NCBI GenBank assembly: GCA_000697475.1 | Contig: JNEU01000769.1 | Location: forward strand, 1-64,000 | Direction of reading: 5' to 3' | From: Lichtheimia corymbifera B2541 | Lineage: Eukaryota; Mucoromycota; Mucoromycetes; Mucorales; Lichtheimiaceae | Length of the DNA stretch: 64,000 nt | In this document: positions 35,936 to 47,514 of the stretch, piece after piece | Layout: the number at the start of each line of letters is the position of its first letter | Numbering within the stretch: position 1 is the first letter of the stretch | Program-made: the position numbers and the translations under genes | Notes under the pieces: model-generated | Databases searched by the model: none | What the model saw: only the letters and a program-made list of their open reading frames with translations | What the model was told of the DNA's origin: nothing

Positions 35936-37904
35936 GGTAGCACACGTATGCAAAGTGAATGACTTTTTTATTAAGGACCACATGGGCATACTAAGAAAAA
36001 GAATGCTTCGAAATGGATTGAGTAAAAAACAGGCTGGTGATTGGAGACCTGGTAGTAAGGCAATGGCTGTTGGATCATCATTATCATGTAAAGTGTAAAA
36101 TGACAGACACACACATCCTTTTGCTGTACGTGAGGATCATTCATTTTATCTACGTATACCTATTTATTGTCTATCATGAAGAAGAAGATGATGGTGGATG
36201 GTGTGTGAAGGGTGGTAATTGAGTGGCCTCAGTGTAATAGCAGTGGGGGATTTAAAATTGAGGACGGCAGCTCCACGACTTGAGACAGCGCTTCTTTTCC
36301 TTTTTATCCCTCCTCTGTTTTTATCCCAATTCACGACATCCCGATCAAGGTAATGTATTTATAAGAGTGCTGTTGTTGGTTGTGAGGTATTAATGTAGTT
36401 CTGAACAGACATAGTCAAGTGTGTCCAAGTGCTGAGGAATGAGCGTAGTTGCCATGGCGATATCGTTGCTGCCTCTTGTTCGTTGCTATTCCCGCTCTAC
36501 GCTTGGTGTCAACAGGTACATTCCGAGCCCAATGTTGTAGCCGAACTGGTTCCATTGATGTGTTTGCTTGTATAGAGAGCAAGTTTGGTTTCAAGACGTT
36601 GGCTCATTTGGCGTTTTATTTCGGCTCAACACCACCACACCATGGTTTTTCGGTTTCCAATAACCAACAACAAAGGGTGTTTATATGTATATGGAAAAGG
36701 CAAGTGCAATGGAGCAAACAATGAAAAGGTTATATGTGTGCTAATAATGAATTGTATACATAGGCTTCTTTTGGTCAGGCAGTGCAACTTGGGGCATCAT
36801 CATCTCTTTGGGTTCGACTCCCAGCCTGTATCAAGTGGCCGCTGCGTCGCTCTGCATTAGCCAGCTTACTGAAACAGCTTCTTGGAACGCGTCCAGGGCT
36901 CTAGAGGCCTGTATTGAGTTGATGGGTCGATAACGATGGGTTGTTGGAAGAGCATGGTCACCGTGTTGAGGTAAAAGGGGATTCGCAACAGCCCGGCCGT
37001 GAATGTGTTTGACATCAGTGCCAACCAACACGCACTTCTCGTGATAGGCTCGTTCTTTCCCTTGAGAATTTCTTTTCATGAGGTGGGAAATGATTGGAAG
37101 GATTGGGGATCATGCTTTTCTTTAGAGAGGATGAAACGAGAACAACTGTGAGTCTGGACTCTACGTGAGTGATGTCCTTCCTTGCCATGGATCTAATTGG
37201 CCTTGTGTGATTCGTGTAGTGCTTTCTCAAAGACAAGGTATGGCCCGACGTTGCTCGTATGGTGGTGATTTGCTTTGTGATTTGCTTCTGATTTGCTTTC
37301 TTCTTTGGAGAGAATCGCCTAACGGTAAACCAAATCGCCATCATTTCTGGTATCGCATGGTCTAACTTGGCTGCTTTTTTATTTTATAGAGACGACAATT
37401 ACGATGATCACGACATTCACAACAAGGACGACTACAACGAGATTCATAAGGAAGCTGCAAGATCCCGTTCTTTTCTGCATGCGTGTTTTGGATATTGGTG
37501 ACGAGGAGATTGAGGACTGTTGCCGGGTACGAGTACGAATACGAATGATGACGGAAGACGAAGACGGCAATAGTGGCAAATTAGCTAGATGAAATAAAGC
37601 ATTGTTTGTTTGTTACGCACTTGATTGGACTTTGCTAGCTTGTAGATTAGATAATATAGCTTCGAAGATGGAATAATAAAGGTGGTTCGATTATCGGTCA
37701 TGCAAGAAGTATATGGCTTTTGTGATACAATACGGAGGAGTGGGATGACCTTGAGAGAAAGAGTGAAGTGATCCTCCATTTCGGGACACATGGTCCCTCA
37801 TTGAATTGATTAATTACTGGGTGTACATATACAAAATGCTTTAATTATCGTTTTTTGAATTCTATGGTGAGCTTTCAACCACTTTATGCATAGTAGGAAA
37901 CAGA

Positions 37905-38150
37905 TTGCACATGAACATGGATATAATATAAGGTGTGCGCAAGATGAAGGAGTAAAAATGATGCGTGCATGGTCAAGGATGGATGAAAGCAGACCACATA
38001 GGGTAACAAAGTGGTGCGCGCATGGTTAATGAGGATTGATGAGGGATATGTTTATTGGTTGGCTGGATTGCGTTACTACCATGTCTATATTTCTGGTGCG
38101 AGCGAGGTTGAACTTGGTGTGCCCGTAATATTTTCCCTTAAATATTATGT
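37905..38150. repeat. dispersed repeat, copy B (pair at 7.3 kb)
   Basis: Second copy of the non-coding repeat at 7270-7460, in the same orientation. It has about 60 bp of additional internal sequence. Confidence 0.6.
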
Positions 38151-38264
38151 TGAATTTAATTTTCATCAAATGGAACAGTGACAGAATAGCACATGGTGTA
38201 GTGAGGATGTTTATCAACTCGAATAAGACCCGGATGAATCACATAAAGACAGCAAGACAATTGC

Positions 38265-38455
38265 ATCATTCTATTCTTGGTTGCTGATGCCATACATAAA
38301 TATCCTTCATCCATAATTGGCAAATAGTTGCTGTGTGATTTGACTTGAGTATTCCAATTTCATATATGGCTGTGAAACAGCTTTCGTCAATACCATCCAA
38401 TCCGTCATCATCCCCAGCCTTATCCACGTGATATCATAACCCCTTCTGCTGACAA
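38265..38455 (-). pseudogene. short gene fragment, paralogous to 41.6 kb
   Basis: On the minus strand this stretch encodes an acidic patch (VDKAGDDDGLDGIDE followed by SCFTAIYEIG). It aligns with VDTAESDDDGLDAMDK and WCFTAMDDIG at 41570-41790. Nucleotide similarity extends over about 190 bp. Neither copy has a full gene around it that I can identify. Function unknown. Confidence 0.5.
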
Positions 38456-38915
38456 CGTGCCCAGTAACCAAAGAAATACTCAAGGTTTTCCTTCTCATCA
38501 TTGCACTGAGGTTGCATTCATCCATCTATCCGTAATCATTGGCAATTCTACACATTGGTTGAAAGAATCACTATATTGGTCTTTATTTATAAGTGGATAT
38601 CCAAAGCAAACTTGGGACTTGGCATGCCATGTGGTAGAGCTCCTTTTAAGATGTCCAAGATGTAGCATTCACTCAGTTCGATGGTGTTCTCCATATGGCT
38701 GACGATGTTATTGCCTGGCATTTTCCCTTTGGCCGATATTGGCAGTGCTCTCAAATGGAGGTAGATGTACTTGAGCCATTGGAGATGATCGTGCGTCTTC
38801 AAGAATAAGGACTGATGAATATTGAGCTGTATATGCAGTGATTTCCAGATGTCTTCCTAGCGATTAAAGAGATGGGGGGTCATATGTAATCTTGAGCTGG
38901 ACCGACTACGATGGC

Positions 38916-40200
38916 CATTCGGGTAACAGTACCACAGTAGAATATAAGATCACCAACAAGGAAGCCACCCTATACTATACAACTTATTATTCGCATAATC
39001 ATCAGCAACGCCATACATACCTGCACTTTTATATTGCTACCCTGTCTTGCTGAGAATGATGGTTGATCCAAGGTTGCTTGTCTTGTCGAATGTCTCGTTT
39101 TCAGAAGAATATGTCGTTAGTCAAATTATATGCTTTTTGGTCAATGTACTTGCCTTTAGACGATATAGTGATGAAGGCACAAACAACTGGCATGCAGTCC
39201 TCAGTAGCCAACGGCGTATTGCCACCAGCTAAAGATAACCTTTGTCCTAGCAAGGATAGCTAGCTAGCATACCAAGTTATTCGCAGCAGGACCTCCTGCA
39301 CCTTACAAAGCCCTTCAGTGCAGCATATCCCTTTGTCCCCTTTTGATCGGGCTAGCCACGTCCTTCATCAGCATCTCACAACTGGCATGCAGTCCTCAGT
39401 AGCCAACGGCAAATTGCCACCAGCTAAAGGTTTCCTTTGTCCTAGCAAGGGTAGCTAGCTAGCATACCAAGTTGTTCGCAGCAGGACCTCCTGCACCTTA
39501 ACAAAGTCCTTCAGCACAGCATATCCCTTTGTCCCCTTTTGATCGGGCTAGCCACGTTTTGACGATGCTCAAGTGAATTGAGAAGTATCCAAAGTAGCGT
39601 TGGGCTGCGGACGGGTGGTTGCCATTCGGGTAACAGCACCACAGCAGAACATGAGATCACCAACAAGGAAGTCACCCTATACTACACAACTTATTATTCG
39701 CATAATCATCAGCAAAGCAATGCATACCTTGCAGCCAACACAGTGGCACTTTTATATTGCTACCCTGTCTTGCTGAGAATGATGGTTGATCCAAGGTTGC
39801 TTGTCTTGTCGAATGTCTCGTTTTCAGAAGAATATGTCGTTAGTCAAATTATATGCTTTTTGGTCAATGTACTTGCCTTCGACGATATAGTGATGAAGGC
39901 AGAAACAACTGGCATGCAGTTTTAAGTAGCCAACGGCAAATTGCCACCAACTAAAGAAAACCTTTGTCCTAGCAAGGATAGCTAGCAAGCATACCAAGTT
40001 GTTCGCAGCAGGACCTCCTGTACCTTAACAAAGTCCTTCAGTACAGCATATCCCTTGTCCCCTTTTGATCGGGCTAGCCACGTTTTGACGATGCTCAAGT
40101 GAAATGAAAAGTGTCCAAAAAGACGCGTTGGGCTGCGGACGGGTGGTTGTCATGGCAATTTCACACTCAGTTGCTCTTGAGGCGGCTCATAACCAATCAT
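38916..40200. repeat. cluster of 196-bp-type repeats within a duplicated segment
   Basis: Three further copies of the 196-bp unit begin at about 39253, 39448 and 39975, diverged from the array at 1-500. About 38916-39240 is repeated at about 39619-39940 (blocks such as ATCACCAACAAGGAAG, TTATTATTCGCATAATCATC, GAATGATGGTTGATCCAAGG). The tail after 40080 matches 500-600. The longest open frame (39578-39925, 115 codons) lies wholly in repeat and has no recognisable domain. Confidence 0.85.
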
Positions 40201-41041
40201 TGTCTTGCTCCTTTTTCTCCGACCTCGATCTTCGCCAAGGTGGGGTCAGTCTGCCTGATGTCTCGCATTGTTCTTCACAAGGTAGCCGTTTTCGGATCGA
40301 CGTTGTAAACGACTATGATGACACACACACTGCATATATACTCGGATACAAGAAACTGACTCCGGCGTACCTACTGCATTATAGTCGATAAGCATCATCA
40401 CCCAAAGCGCAAATACTATCCAATACCAATACCCGAGATCATAGTATCATAGAACGTCATCGGAAAGTAAGAGGGATGCGTACGACCTGACAACGAAGGT
40501 GGTGATCTAAGTTGATAAGCAGCAGCATGTGCCCCAAAAGCAAGATCCAAAGTCGGATATGTATGGAATATGCATCTTTCAAGTATCACAAAGAAGGCAA
40601 GGCGACATTGTTATTTCGGTGAAGGTACTGTATAAAAGGGATCTGTTTTATCCAAAATGATGATATCTTATTATGGGTCGTCAAGTCAATTCGCTCAATG
40701 TACTCGTTGTGATGACAACGATGGTATTGCAACTGTGGGATCTGGTGAAGGTGAGGTAAGAACATATATCCTGATTTCTTTATATTGCAATCAATGGTAA
40801 CGCATTTATATACTCCATGGCACTCTTTTTTATGTTCACAAAATGACACCTTCCCCACAGCGGATGGCAACCACGAGATTAGTGATATATTCAAATGATG
40901 GTGATATTTAATATACAAAAGTTCCATGATATAACTATTCTATCTATCGTGATCAAAGTGATGCAATTCAATGGTTGTCGTTGGTTGACCCAATGAAGAA
41001 AGTCTCTGCAAAACGACCAAGGCCTTGGTATCCTTGAATTA
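40201..41041. other. intergenic, possible decayed gene sequence
   Basis: No intact gene. 40580-40930 contains a minus-strand open frame of 113 codons with no domain I recognise. It may be a decayed downstream part of the WD40 fragment at 41.0-41.4 kb. Confidence 0.35.
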
Positions 41042-41420
41042 CAATTTCTAAACAGTGAGTGCTGGATCGGTAAATGATGTTCGAAAGAGTGTACCCCTCT
41101 CAAGATCCCACAACTTAACGCTGCCGTCACCGGCCACCAATTGGATGCATGTAACCGAGTTATCGTGCGCTGATATCCGAATTTTGCATTCATGGTGATT
41201 GTGATCCCATATACTCGAGTTCCTCTCAGAGACATCACTCACAAGGATCGATGGGAACCGAAGGTAATGATTGACAGTGACCAACAAGAATGTGTGACCC
41301 TGCAACGCCGCTAGGCACAATCGGTATCTGCTGACGAAATGCGGGTATGTCCATCAGATTTCTACTTCGTTTTTCAATCCAGAAACTAACCAAGCGATCC
41401 ATTTCTTGCGCATATGAACT
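41042..41420 (-). pseudogene. WD40-repeat gene fragment
   Basis: On the minus strand one repeat is clear: SAHDNSVTCIQLVAGDGSVK followed by LWDLERGT; a partial repeat before it contains VSDVSERNSSIWD. A complete propeller would need about seven repeats, and flanking frames are broken. It is therefore probably a remnant of a WD40 gene rather than a functional one. It is not obviously a copy of the intact F-box/WD40 gene at 5.3-7.0 kb. Confidence 0.5.
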
Positions 41421-41569
41421 TATGTTGAATCCAGGGTTTATTCGATTGAAGTTGAAGAAAAAGATATGGCAAGTAAGGGTATTTATCAAGTAGATATGAT
41501 ATAGAGGAAGGAACAGCATTGCCAAAGAAGAAGTAGGTGTGAATGAATCATGTAAATCCAGCGGGTATT

Positions 41570-41790
41570 GTTGTGGCATTGTATTCTTGGCTGCTGCCAT
41601 CATAAGCATCTTTGATCCATGAGTATAAAATAGCTGCAGCATGCATTTACTTGCGGGTCCCAATGTCATCCATCGCTGTAAAACACCATTCGTCAAAGAT
41701 ACAAGCCCTCTTGTCCATGGCATCCAATCCATCATCGTCACTCTCAGCCGTATCCACATAACATCGGTCCATCCTTCGTCTTGATACAAC
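41570..41790 (-). pseudogene. short gene fragment, paralogous to 38.3 kb
   Basis: Copy of the acidic fragment described at 38265-38455, here with a longer open stretch: VDTAESDDDGLDAMDKRA, then WCFTAMDDIGTRK and a stop or splice site. It could be a 5' exon associated with the WD40 remnant just downstream on the same strand, but no continuous gene model holds. Confidence 0.45.
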
Positions 41791-41854
41791 ATGTTGATAG
41801 AAGGAATCCCTGAGATCGCTTGCTAACGTACTTTCTTTTCCATCCGGCTATTGG

Positions 41855-42262
41855 TCAAATCATTTGCTTGGTCGTTCTCTTTGCAGTAGTAGTTGATGGC
41901 TGATATGGGATCATCCATAGGAATCCGTATGCCTTGAAGCAAGTTGCTACGCGTAATAAAGCTGTTTCTATACAATGGCTATCTGCTGTCCACGCAAAAA
42001 CGACTGTAAGACAGGTTGCTGCATGTAAAGAACGTGTTGGAGACAATGGAGTAAAGCTCATGCTAGTAGCAATCGCCGGAATGAATGCTGTTACGATTGG
42101 TTGTGGTAGAGAAGTGTACAAGAGGGGGTGTAGTGTTGCCAAGAAACGCAGGTGTTGTAGTGGGGTGCACACGCCATGAGCTTGCCATTCAGTTAAAGAC
42201 AATCGGATCAAGGCAATCGTAGGGTTGACATTGATGGGTTGAAGCAGGGCATTCGTTTGCAA
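41855..42262 (-). CDS. unrecognised ORF, possibly a fragment
   Basis: A 135-codon open frame rich in Ala, Thr, Leu and Pro, suggestive of amphipathic helices (for example LLRVATCFKAYGFLWMIPYQ), but no repeat or domain that I recognise. The region 42190-42430 upstream is open in more than one frame, so a spliced N-terminus is possible. It sits inside repeat-rich DNA and may not be a functional gene. Confidence 0.3.
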   Translation of the reverse strand: MQTNALLQPINVNPTIALIRLSLTEWQAHGVCTPLQHLRFLATLHPLLYTSLPQPIVTAFIPAIATSMSFTPLSPTRSLHAATCLTVVFAWTADSHCIETALLRVATCFKAYGFLWMIPYQPSTTTAKRTTKQMI

Positions 42263-42409
42263 GTGGTGGCTGTACTGTAGTTGAATGGGGCAACAGTTGA
42301 GAACGGGAGGAAGAGGACAAAGGGCTGAGAGTGGAAGAAGTAGAAATTAAATAGATCAAGCACTGCCTGCACACTGTAAAATTGATCCATGACCTTGATT
42401 GCCTCCCTC

Positions 42410-43040
42410 GAATCTGAAACTTTCACACAATATGCTCCTGGTCACGCTGACCAACTTTGTATTAATAAAGAACCCACACTTCATTCAAAGATTTTGAATG
42501 GCAGGGTATAATGTGGGGTTTACTATGATGGACGAAATTCCGCACCCCGCCCTGATTCGTTGAAATGCCATTTAGTATGAATTACCTTGGGATTGCCATC
42601 CTTTCACTTGAAACTTGGTAAGCAGGTTCGCTGAGTCATGCTGATCAACTCCATTCATTTAAAAATCGCATGTTTCATTATGATGTTCTTATGAATCGGA
42701 CGGTCCAAATTTAGGAGGTACGACGGACGGACGGAGCGCAAGTAGGGTTCATAGTGCACACCCCCGCGATTGTCCACCTCTATCGTCAAACTTGGTGAGA
42801 CCGTGGGCTTCGACATGCTGATCAACTGTATTCAAATAAAATCGCACGCTTCGTTATGAGAATCATAAACGGGAGCGTCGGATCGATGAACGGATGGGTA
42901 TATACATAGGGTGGACGGCCGATAACCTCGAGGTTGCCCACCACAAACTTGAAACTTTCACACAAGGTGCTCTTGGACATGCTGATCAGCTTTGTCATGA
43001 TAAAGTTCTCACGATTCATTGTAAGTTTTTGAGTTACGGG
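42410..43040. repeat. cluster of short diverged repeats (CATGCTGATCAACT motif)
   Basis: Similar stretches recur at about 42417-42480, 42640-42720, 42808-42890 and 42955-43030, with a fifth copy at 625-690. A typical unit holds GACATGCTGATCAACT, then TTCAAATAAAATCGCA, then TTCATTATG. Copies are diverged and unevenly spaced. No coding content. Confidence 0.65.
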
Positions 43041-44117
43041 TGCCTTTGTGTTTTACAAATGCTGTAAGCATGATGGAGCTATATGCTGTTAATGGGCGGT
43101 GTCGACTGCATGAACGCAAAGATGAAGAGCTGAGTGAGATGGCACGTGATGGTTACACAAACAAGCCCTTGACAGGTTGCTGCTGAACAAATGGGTGATG
43201 CTGATGATTGCTTTTAGGGAGGCCCGCATGTAAATAACATCCAATATAGAAGGTGTGTCAAGGTATGGGTATGGCTGTAATGGCTTATCCCATTTAGTAG
43301 CTTGCCATCCTTATCTATCTACGATTGTTATGGGATCTGTAATGCTACATGCATTCTATTGACAGCGCATTCATTTTGGTGGTCTGGTGCAAGTAGCAAT
43401 GCTCTTCCTTGCCACTTGATCTTTCTTATCCCAATTACCGCTGCTGCTTAGAAAGTTATGAAAAGTTAGCAAAGGGTCATAATAAATGATGTCAAGGATG
43501 AAAAGCAAGAGGAAGATGTTGAATAGTATGAGTACTCGAAAGAAATTCATAAACGAGAAGGCTCATGTAATATGCTCTCTTTATAGATTTGTTTATAGGT
43601 TTTCTAATTCACAATTACTCATTCAATCTAATTAGGTCACGTGCCTTGTTGTCCTTCCATGAGTACTTGAGTGGAGATACATGCAACAAACGGATGAGTA
43701 CACGTGATCGAACATCTTGGAATAATTTCGCTGATATTGTCAGGTGAGACAACTAACGTGTAGTCAAACAAATTTGGTAGGCTAAAGCAATAGTCTTGGA
43801 TGCAAATGTATTATTGGGATTAATGGGAGCGCTGACTTGCAAGTCTTATAAGTGGAGGACCATGTAATCACTAGATGCAACTATGCAGTATGTACAGCAC
43901 CCATGTTCTAATGTGTGTGTGTGTGTGTGTGTGACTGATCCCCATTCTCTTGGTATGAGTATCCAAGCGATGTATGTATGTATGTGTGTGTGTGTGATGC
44001 ATGTCAGGCAGATGATGCATTTCTCTATTTCCGCTCTCACCTCACTCTCTCCTCTTCCTTCTCCTCCGCTTCTCTTTACTATTCTTGTCGAACCCCTACA
44101 ACGTGTCAAGCCTTGCA
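43041..44117. other. intergenic with microsatellites
   Basis: Contains (GT)n at about 43913-43932 and a second mixed (ATGT)/(GT) tract at about 43969-43997. A CT-rich stretch at 44030-44080 precedes the TBC gene start. No gene recognised. Confidence 0.55.
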
Positions 44118-47100
44118 ATGACCAACGATAGTGCTTCAATAAGGTAAGCAGGTGCTCTATTCCTCGACATGAGACTAGAGTGGGACTGAAATAGGTTATA
44201 GACGTGAATGGGACACCATCTTTGGGAGCTCTCGGTCATCTTTGGCTTTGCTGAAACAACAAGCTGTGGGCGATACACTCTGTCAATCTGGAATTCGGTC
44301 TGTGTATTGGAAGGTAAGAGCGAATGGGAGAGCATTCATACGTCAAGGAGGCTAATTGCGGTGGTGGTGTTGTTGGGTGTCAAGGTGTTTCTCGAATACT
44401 TTACTGCACCGCAACCTGCAACATGGTCTTCTGCACAAACTGAACGACGACAACGCTACACCAACCTGAAAAGGAAATACATTGACGAGCCAGCCGAGCA
44501 AATGATCAAAAAGAGCGAGGATGATTTGGACCTTGTTGCTAATAACCCTTTGGCACAAACGGATAATGTAAGTTCGAGCTGGTATATAGAATGAGTATGA
44601 TATTTACGGGATGCTCTTATAGAATCCATGGCAGCAGTATTTTGAAGATTCAGAGATCCGCAAAGTGATTCGACAGGATGTGGATAGAACGTAAGGAAGA
44701 AGGGATATCTCACTGTGGGAAAGACATGTGTGCTCATCCATTCATCATAGCTTCCCAGACGTTGAGTTCTTTCGATCAGATCAAGTGCAGGAGCAAATGA
44801 CCGATATCCTTTTCATTTACTGCAAGTTGAATCAAGACGTATCGTATCGTCAAGGAATGCATGAATTACTTGCGCCGATCTATTTCGTATTGTCAATGGA
44901 AAGCATATCAACCCCGAATGACTCTCACAGCCCAGTCGAGTACGTATGAAAAAGCAAATGACCTATTATCCTCATGCTAATAGCAATGATATTAGTGCAA
45001 CGGATCGGTTGATTACTCAAGTGCTCGATCCCCATTATGTGGAGCATGATGCGTATATTTTATTTGACAAGCTTATGGTTCATGCCAAGCCATGGTATGA
45101 ATTCAATGAAAAGTTATCCTCAAGTATTCCCAGGTCATCGGTAAGTCAAGGGACGAGTCAGCGCTGTCGAGGATACTCATAAAGGGGTATTGGAAATAGG
45201 GTCATGGACTTGGTGGCAATATACCCAGACAAGCACAGAACACACGTTCCAATCCAGTGGTTCTTTCATGTCAACGTATTCATCATCAATATTTGCGTGC
45301 TGTGGATCCTTTATTGTATGGACATCTAGAGCGTTTTGGGATTGAACCACAGCTGTATGGCATGTAAGTGCTGACATGATACCAGGTGGATTGTTATTCA
45401 CTCTGATTCCTTGCTATAGGCGCTGGTTAAGGCTTCTCTTTGGACGTGAATTTGAGTTTCATGAGTTGCTACGATTGTGGGACGCTATTTTTGCCACGGA
45501 TCCATCGCTCAAGATTGCAGAGTACGTTTGCCTGGCAATGCTTTTACGAATGCGAGACAAGTGTAAGTGATAGGATCCTCTTGTTTATTTCAAAATGCTT
45601 ATATGATGTCAGTGTTATCAAGTGATTATGCCGAGTGCTTGACACTATTGATGCGATGTCCTCAAGTTGGCAATCCATCCACTCTTGTGGAGCAAGCAAG
45701 CTATCTTCAAACTGATCTCTCGGAAGGCGGTGGTCTACACATATTACAGCAAAACGATGTCAGATCTGGTAAACCAGCACGGCACTCACTTTGGGATGGA
45801 GTTCAGCAACAACAACAACGTGAGGATCCAATGAATCGCCTCTCTCATCGGAGATCGCATGGTGCCAACTTGGATGGTTTAGCAAGCATCACTCGAGGTG
45901 TTATGAAGAGTCCTCAAGTACGAGATTTGAATAAAGCCATTGCAGGTGTGATGGGCACTGTTCAGGTAAATGGAAAAGGCATACAAGGTGGTATCATTGT
46001 ATACTAAACGATGATGGTTATAGAAAAATGTTAATATGCTCGGTGACAATATGCTCAAAGGTGCTGCAAGCTTTGATACACCTCCCTCTCGACGACGTCT
46101 TACAGTGTCATCAGAATTCCCTGCCAATATTGACCAACAGTTCGCCAGACCATCTTCACAGCGAGTAGCCAGCAGCCCTCGACGAATGCCAAATCCTAGT
46201 CATCCACCACAATCACACCCACCATCACCATCACAGCCAGCACCAGGACGTGTAATGAGTGAGGAGGTAGCTGCATTATCCAAACTCAAAGGGACCAACT
46301 CACAAATGGCAGATCTTTTGGGAAAATGCATCGACGTCTTGGAGATTGAATTATTCGAAAAGAGAGAAAAGATGGAGCACAAGGAGGAGGATACCAATGT
46401 GGATCAATACAGTCCTGACGAAGCATCATTAGTGAGCGTCCTCGCTGGCATCAAACATGTACGTGATGTCTTGTCTGGGAAGCAACCATCTTTTGATCCA
46501 AGTGTGATCCCTGTCAACACACCAACAACTCCCACTACTACTGCTACGACTTCAGCGCCATCTCAGCCTACACCAACAACTCCCATCACTGGCACAGCTG
46601 TTCCTACGACACCGACTACTGCTAGTACTGGTGCTGGTGCTGCTGGTGTGACCACCGATACAGCTAGCACGGATGACCAACCATCGCTTAAGGATTGGGA
46701 TGTTGTTGATTATCAGGAAGATGACAAGCAATCCATTTTGAGTTCTCAGGATCCAGGCACCAAATCATTGCCACAACTTCAGCCTACCAAATCACAAGAA
46801 GCACACCCAGAACCACCTACTTTGACGAACAAGGCAATATCGGAATCTGCACCATCATCATCATCAGCACGTCGGACAGCAGTACCCAAAGAAAATGTAG
46901 TGTACAGCATTGAAGATTTATTATCGGATCCCACATTACAAAAAGAAAAGGCATCATCGACCAAAAGCAGCAAGTTTAACTGGATGCTTGACGAGCAAGA
47001 GAACGATAAGGGTGATCGACCAGCCCATTTATTTAGACCTACCTCTTCCCCGAGAAAGCGAGCTAGTGTCAATTTTAACAATTATGCCAAATCGCCAACA

Positions 47101-47163
47101 TCACCATCCAGTGGCTCGGCTGTACAAACAGTGGATCCTTTGGGGGCAAAGAGTACGGATTAA
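44118..47163 (+). CDS. TBC-domain RabGAP, TBC1D5-like
   Basis: GTPase-activating protein for Rab GTPases in endosomal and autophagic traffic. Ten exons: 44118-44143, 44202-44313, 44385-44567, 44623-44690, 44751-44939, 44996-45140, 45200-45363, 45420-45562, 45613-45965, 46024-47163. They total 2523 nt, or 840 aa. The TBC domain spans about residues 10-400: REWDTIFGSS, SGIRSVYWKVFLEYF, DRTFPDVEFF, the glutamine-finger block YRQGMHELLAPIYFV, LDPHYVEHDAY, ERFGIEPQLYGMRWLRLLFG and LLRLWDAIFATDP. YRQGMHELLAPI is the form seen in TBC1D5 proteins. The long C-terminal half is Ser/Thr/Pro-rich and disordered. The short first exon encodes MTNDSASI. Confidence 0.93.
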
Positions 47164-47514
47164 TAAATACAAATAAATATTGTTCCGCTTTTGACACGAA
47201 CAAGTGATATATGATGGAATTGTCTTTTGAATGAGAAAGATGTCGTTTGTTTTTATTCAAGTAATATGACCATGATGAACTTAAACAGCGGTATACTAGT
47301 AGTAGGAGGAGAAAAAAAATAATGTATAGGGGAGCCTTCACAATGAGCTTTGGTAGCATAGCAACCAACAAGATCGCTAATTCGATAATGCCGACAATTT
47401 GGGGGGCTTCAGGTCGAATGGCTTGTGACTAGCGAACCATCTCTTTTTTCTCGGTTGCCTTTTCCCTTTTTCTACTTTTTTGATCGATCAAGGCAATCGC
47501 ATATATACAACACC
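47164..47514. other. intergenic, promoter of SDA1
   Basis: 351 bp. Tandem TAATAAAT-like A/T stretches just after the TBC stop may serve polyadenylation. 47440-47480 is T/C-rich ahead of the SDA1 start. Nothing else was seen. Confidence 0.5.

Larger units (their letters stand above)
35936..38915. other. intergenic accessory stretch
   Basis: No convincing gene. Contains dispersed repeat copy B (37905-38150) and a fragment at 38265-38455 that is repeated at 41570-41790. 36240-36450 and 37140-37590 have splice-like signals but no protein family that I recognise. ORFs of 60-110 codons here look random. Confidence 0.45.

Noticed and set aside
36757..36832. tRNA-like T-arm (GGGTTCGACTCCC)
   Set aside because: The T-arm pairs well, but the acceptor, D-arm and anticodon arm cannot be completed with standard geometry. 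Probably chance or a very degraded tRNA.
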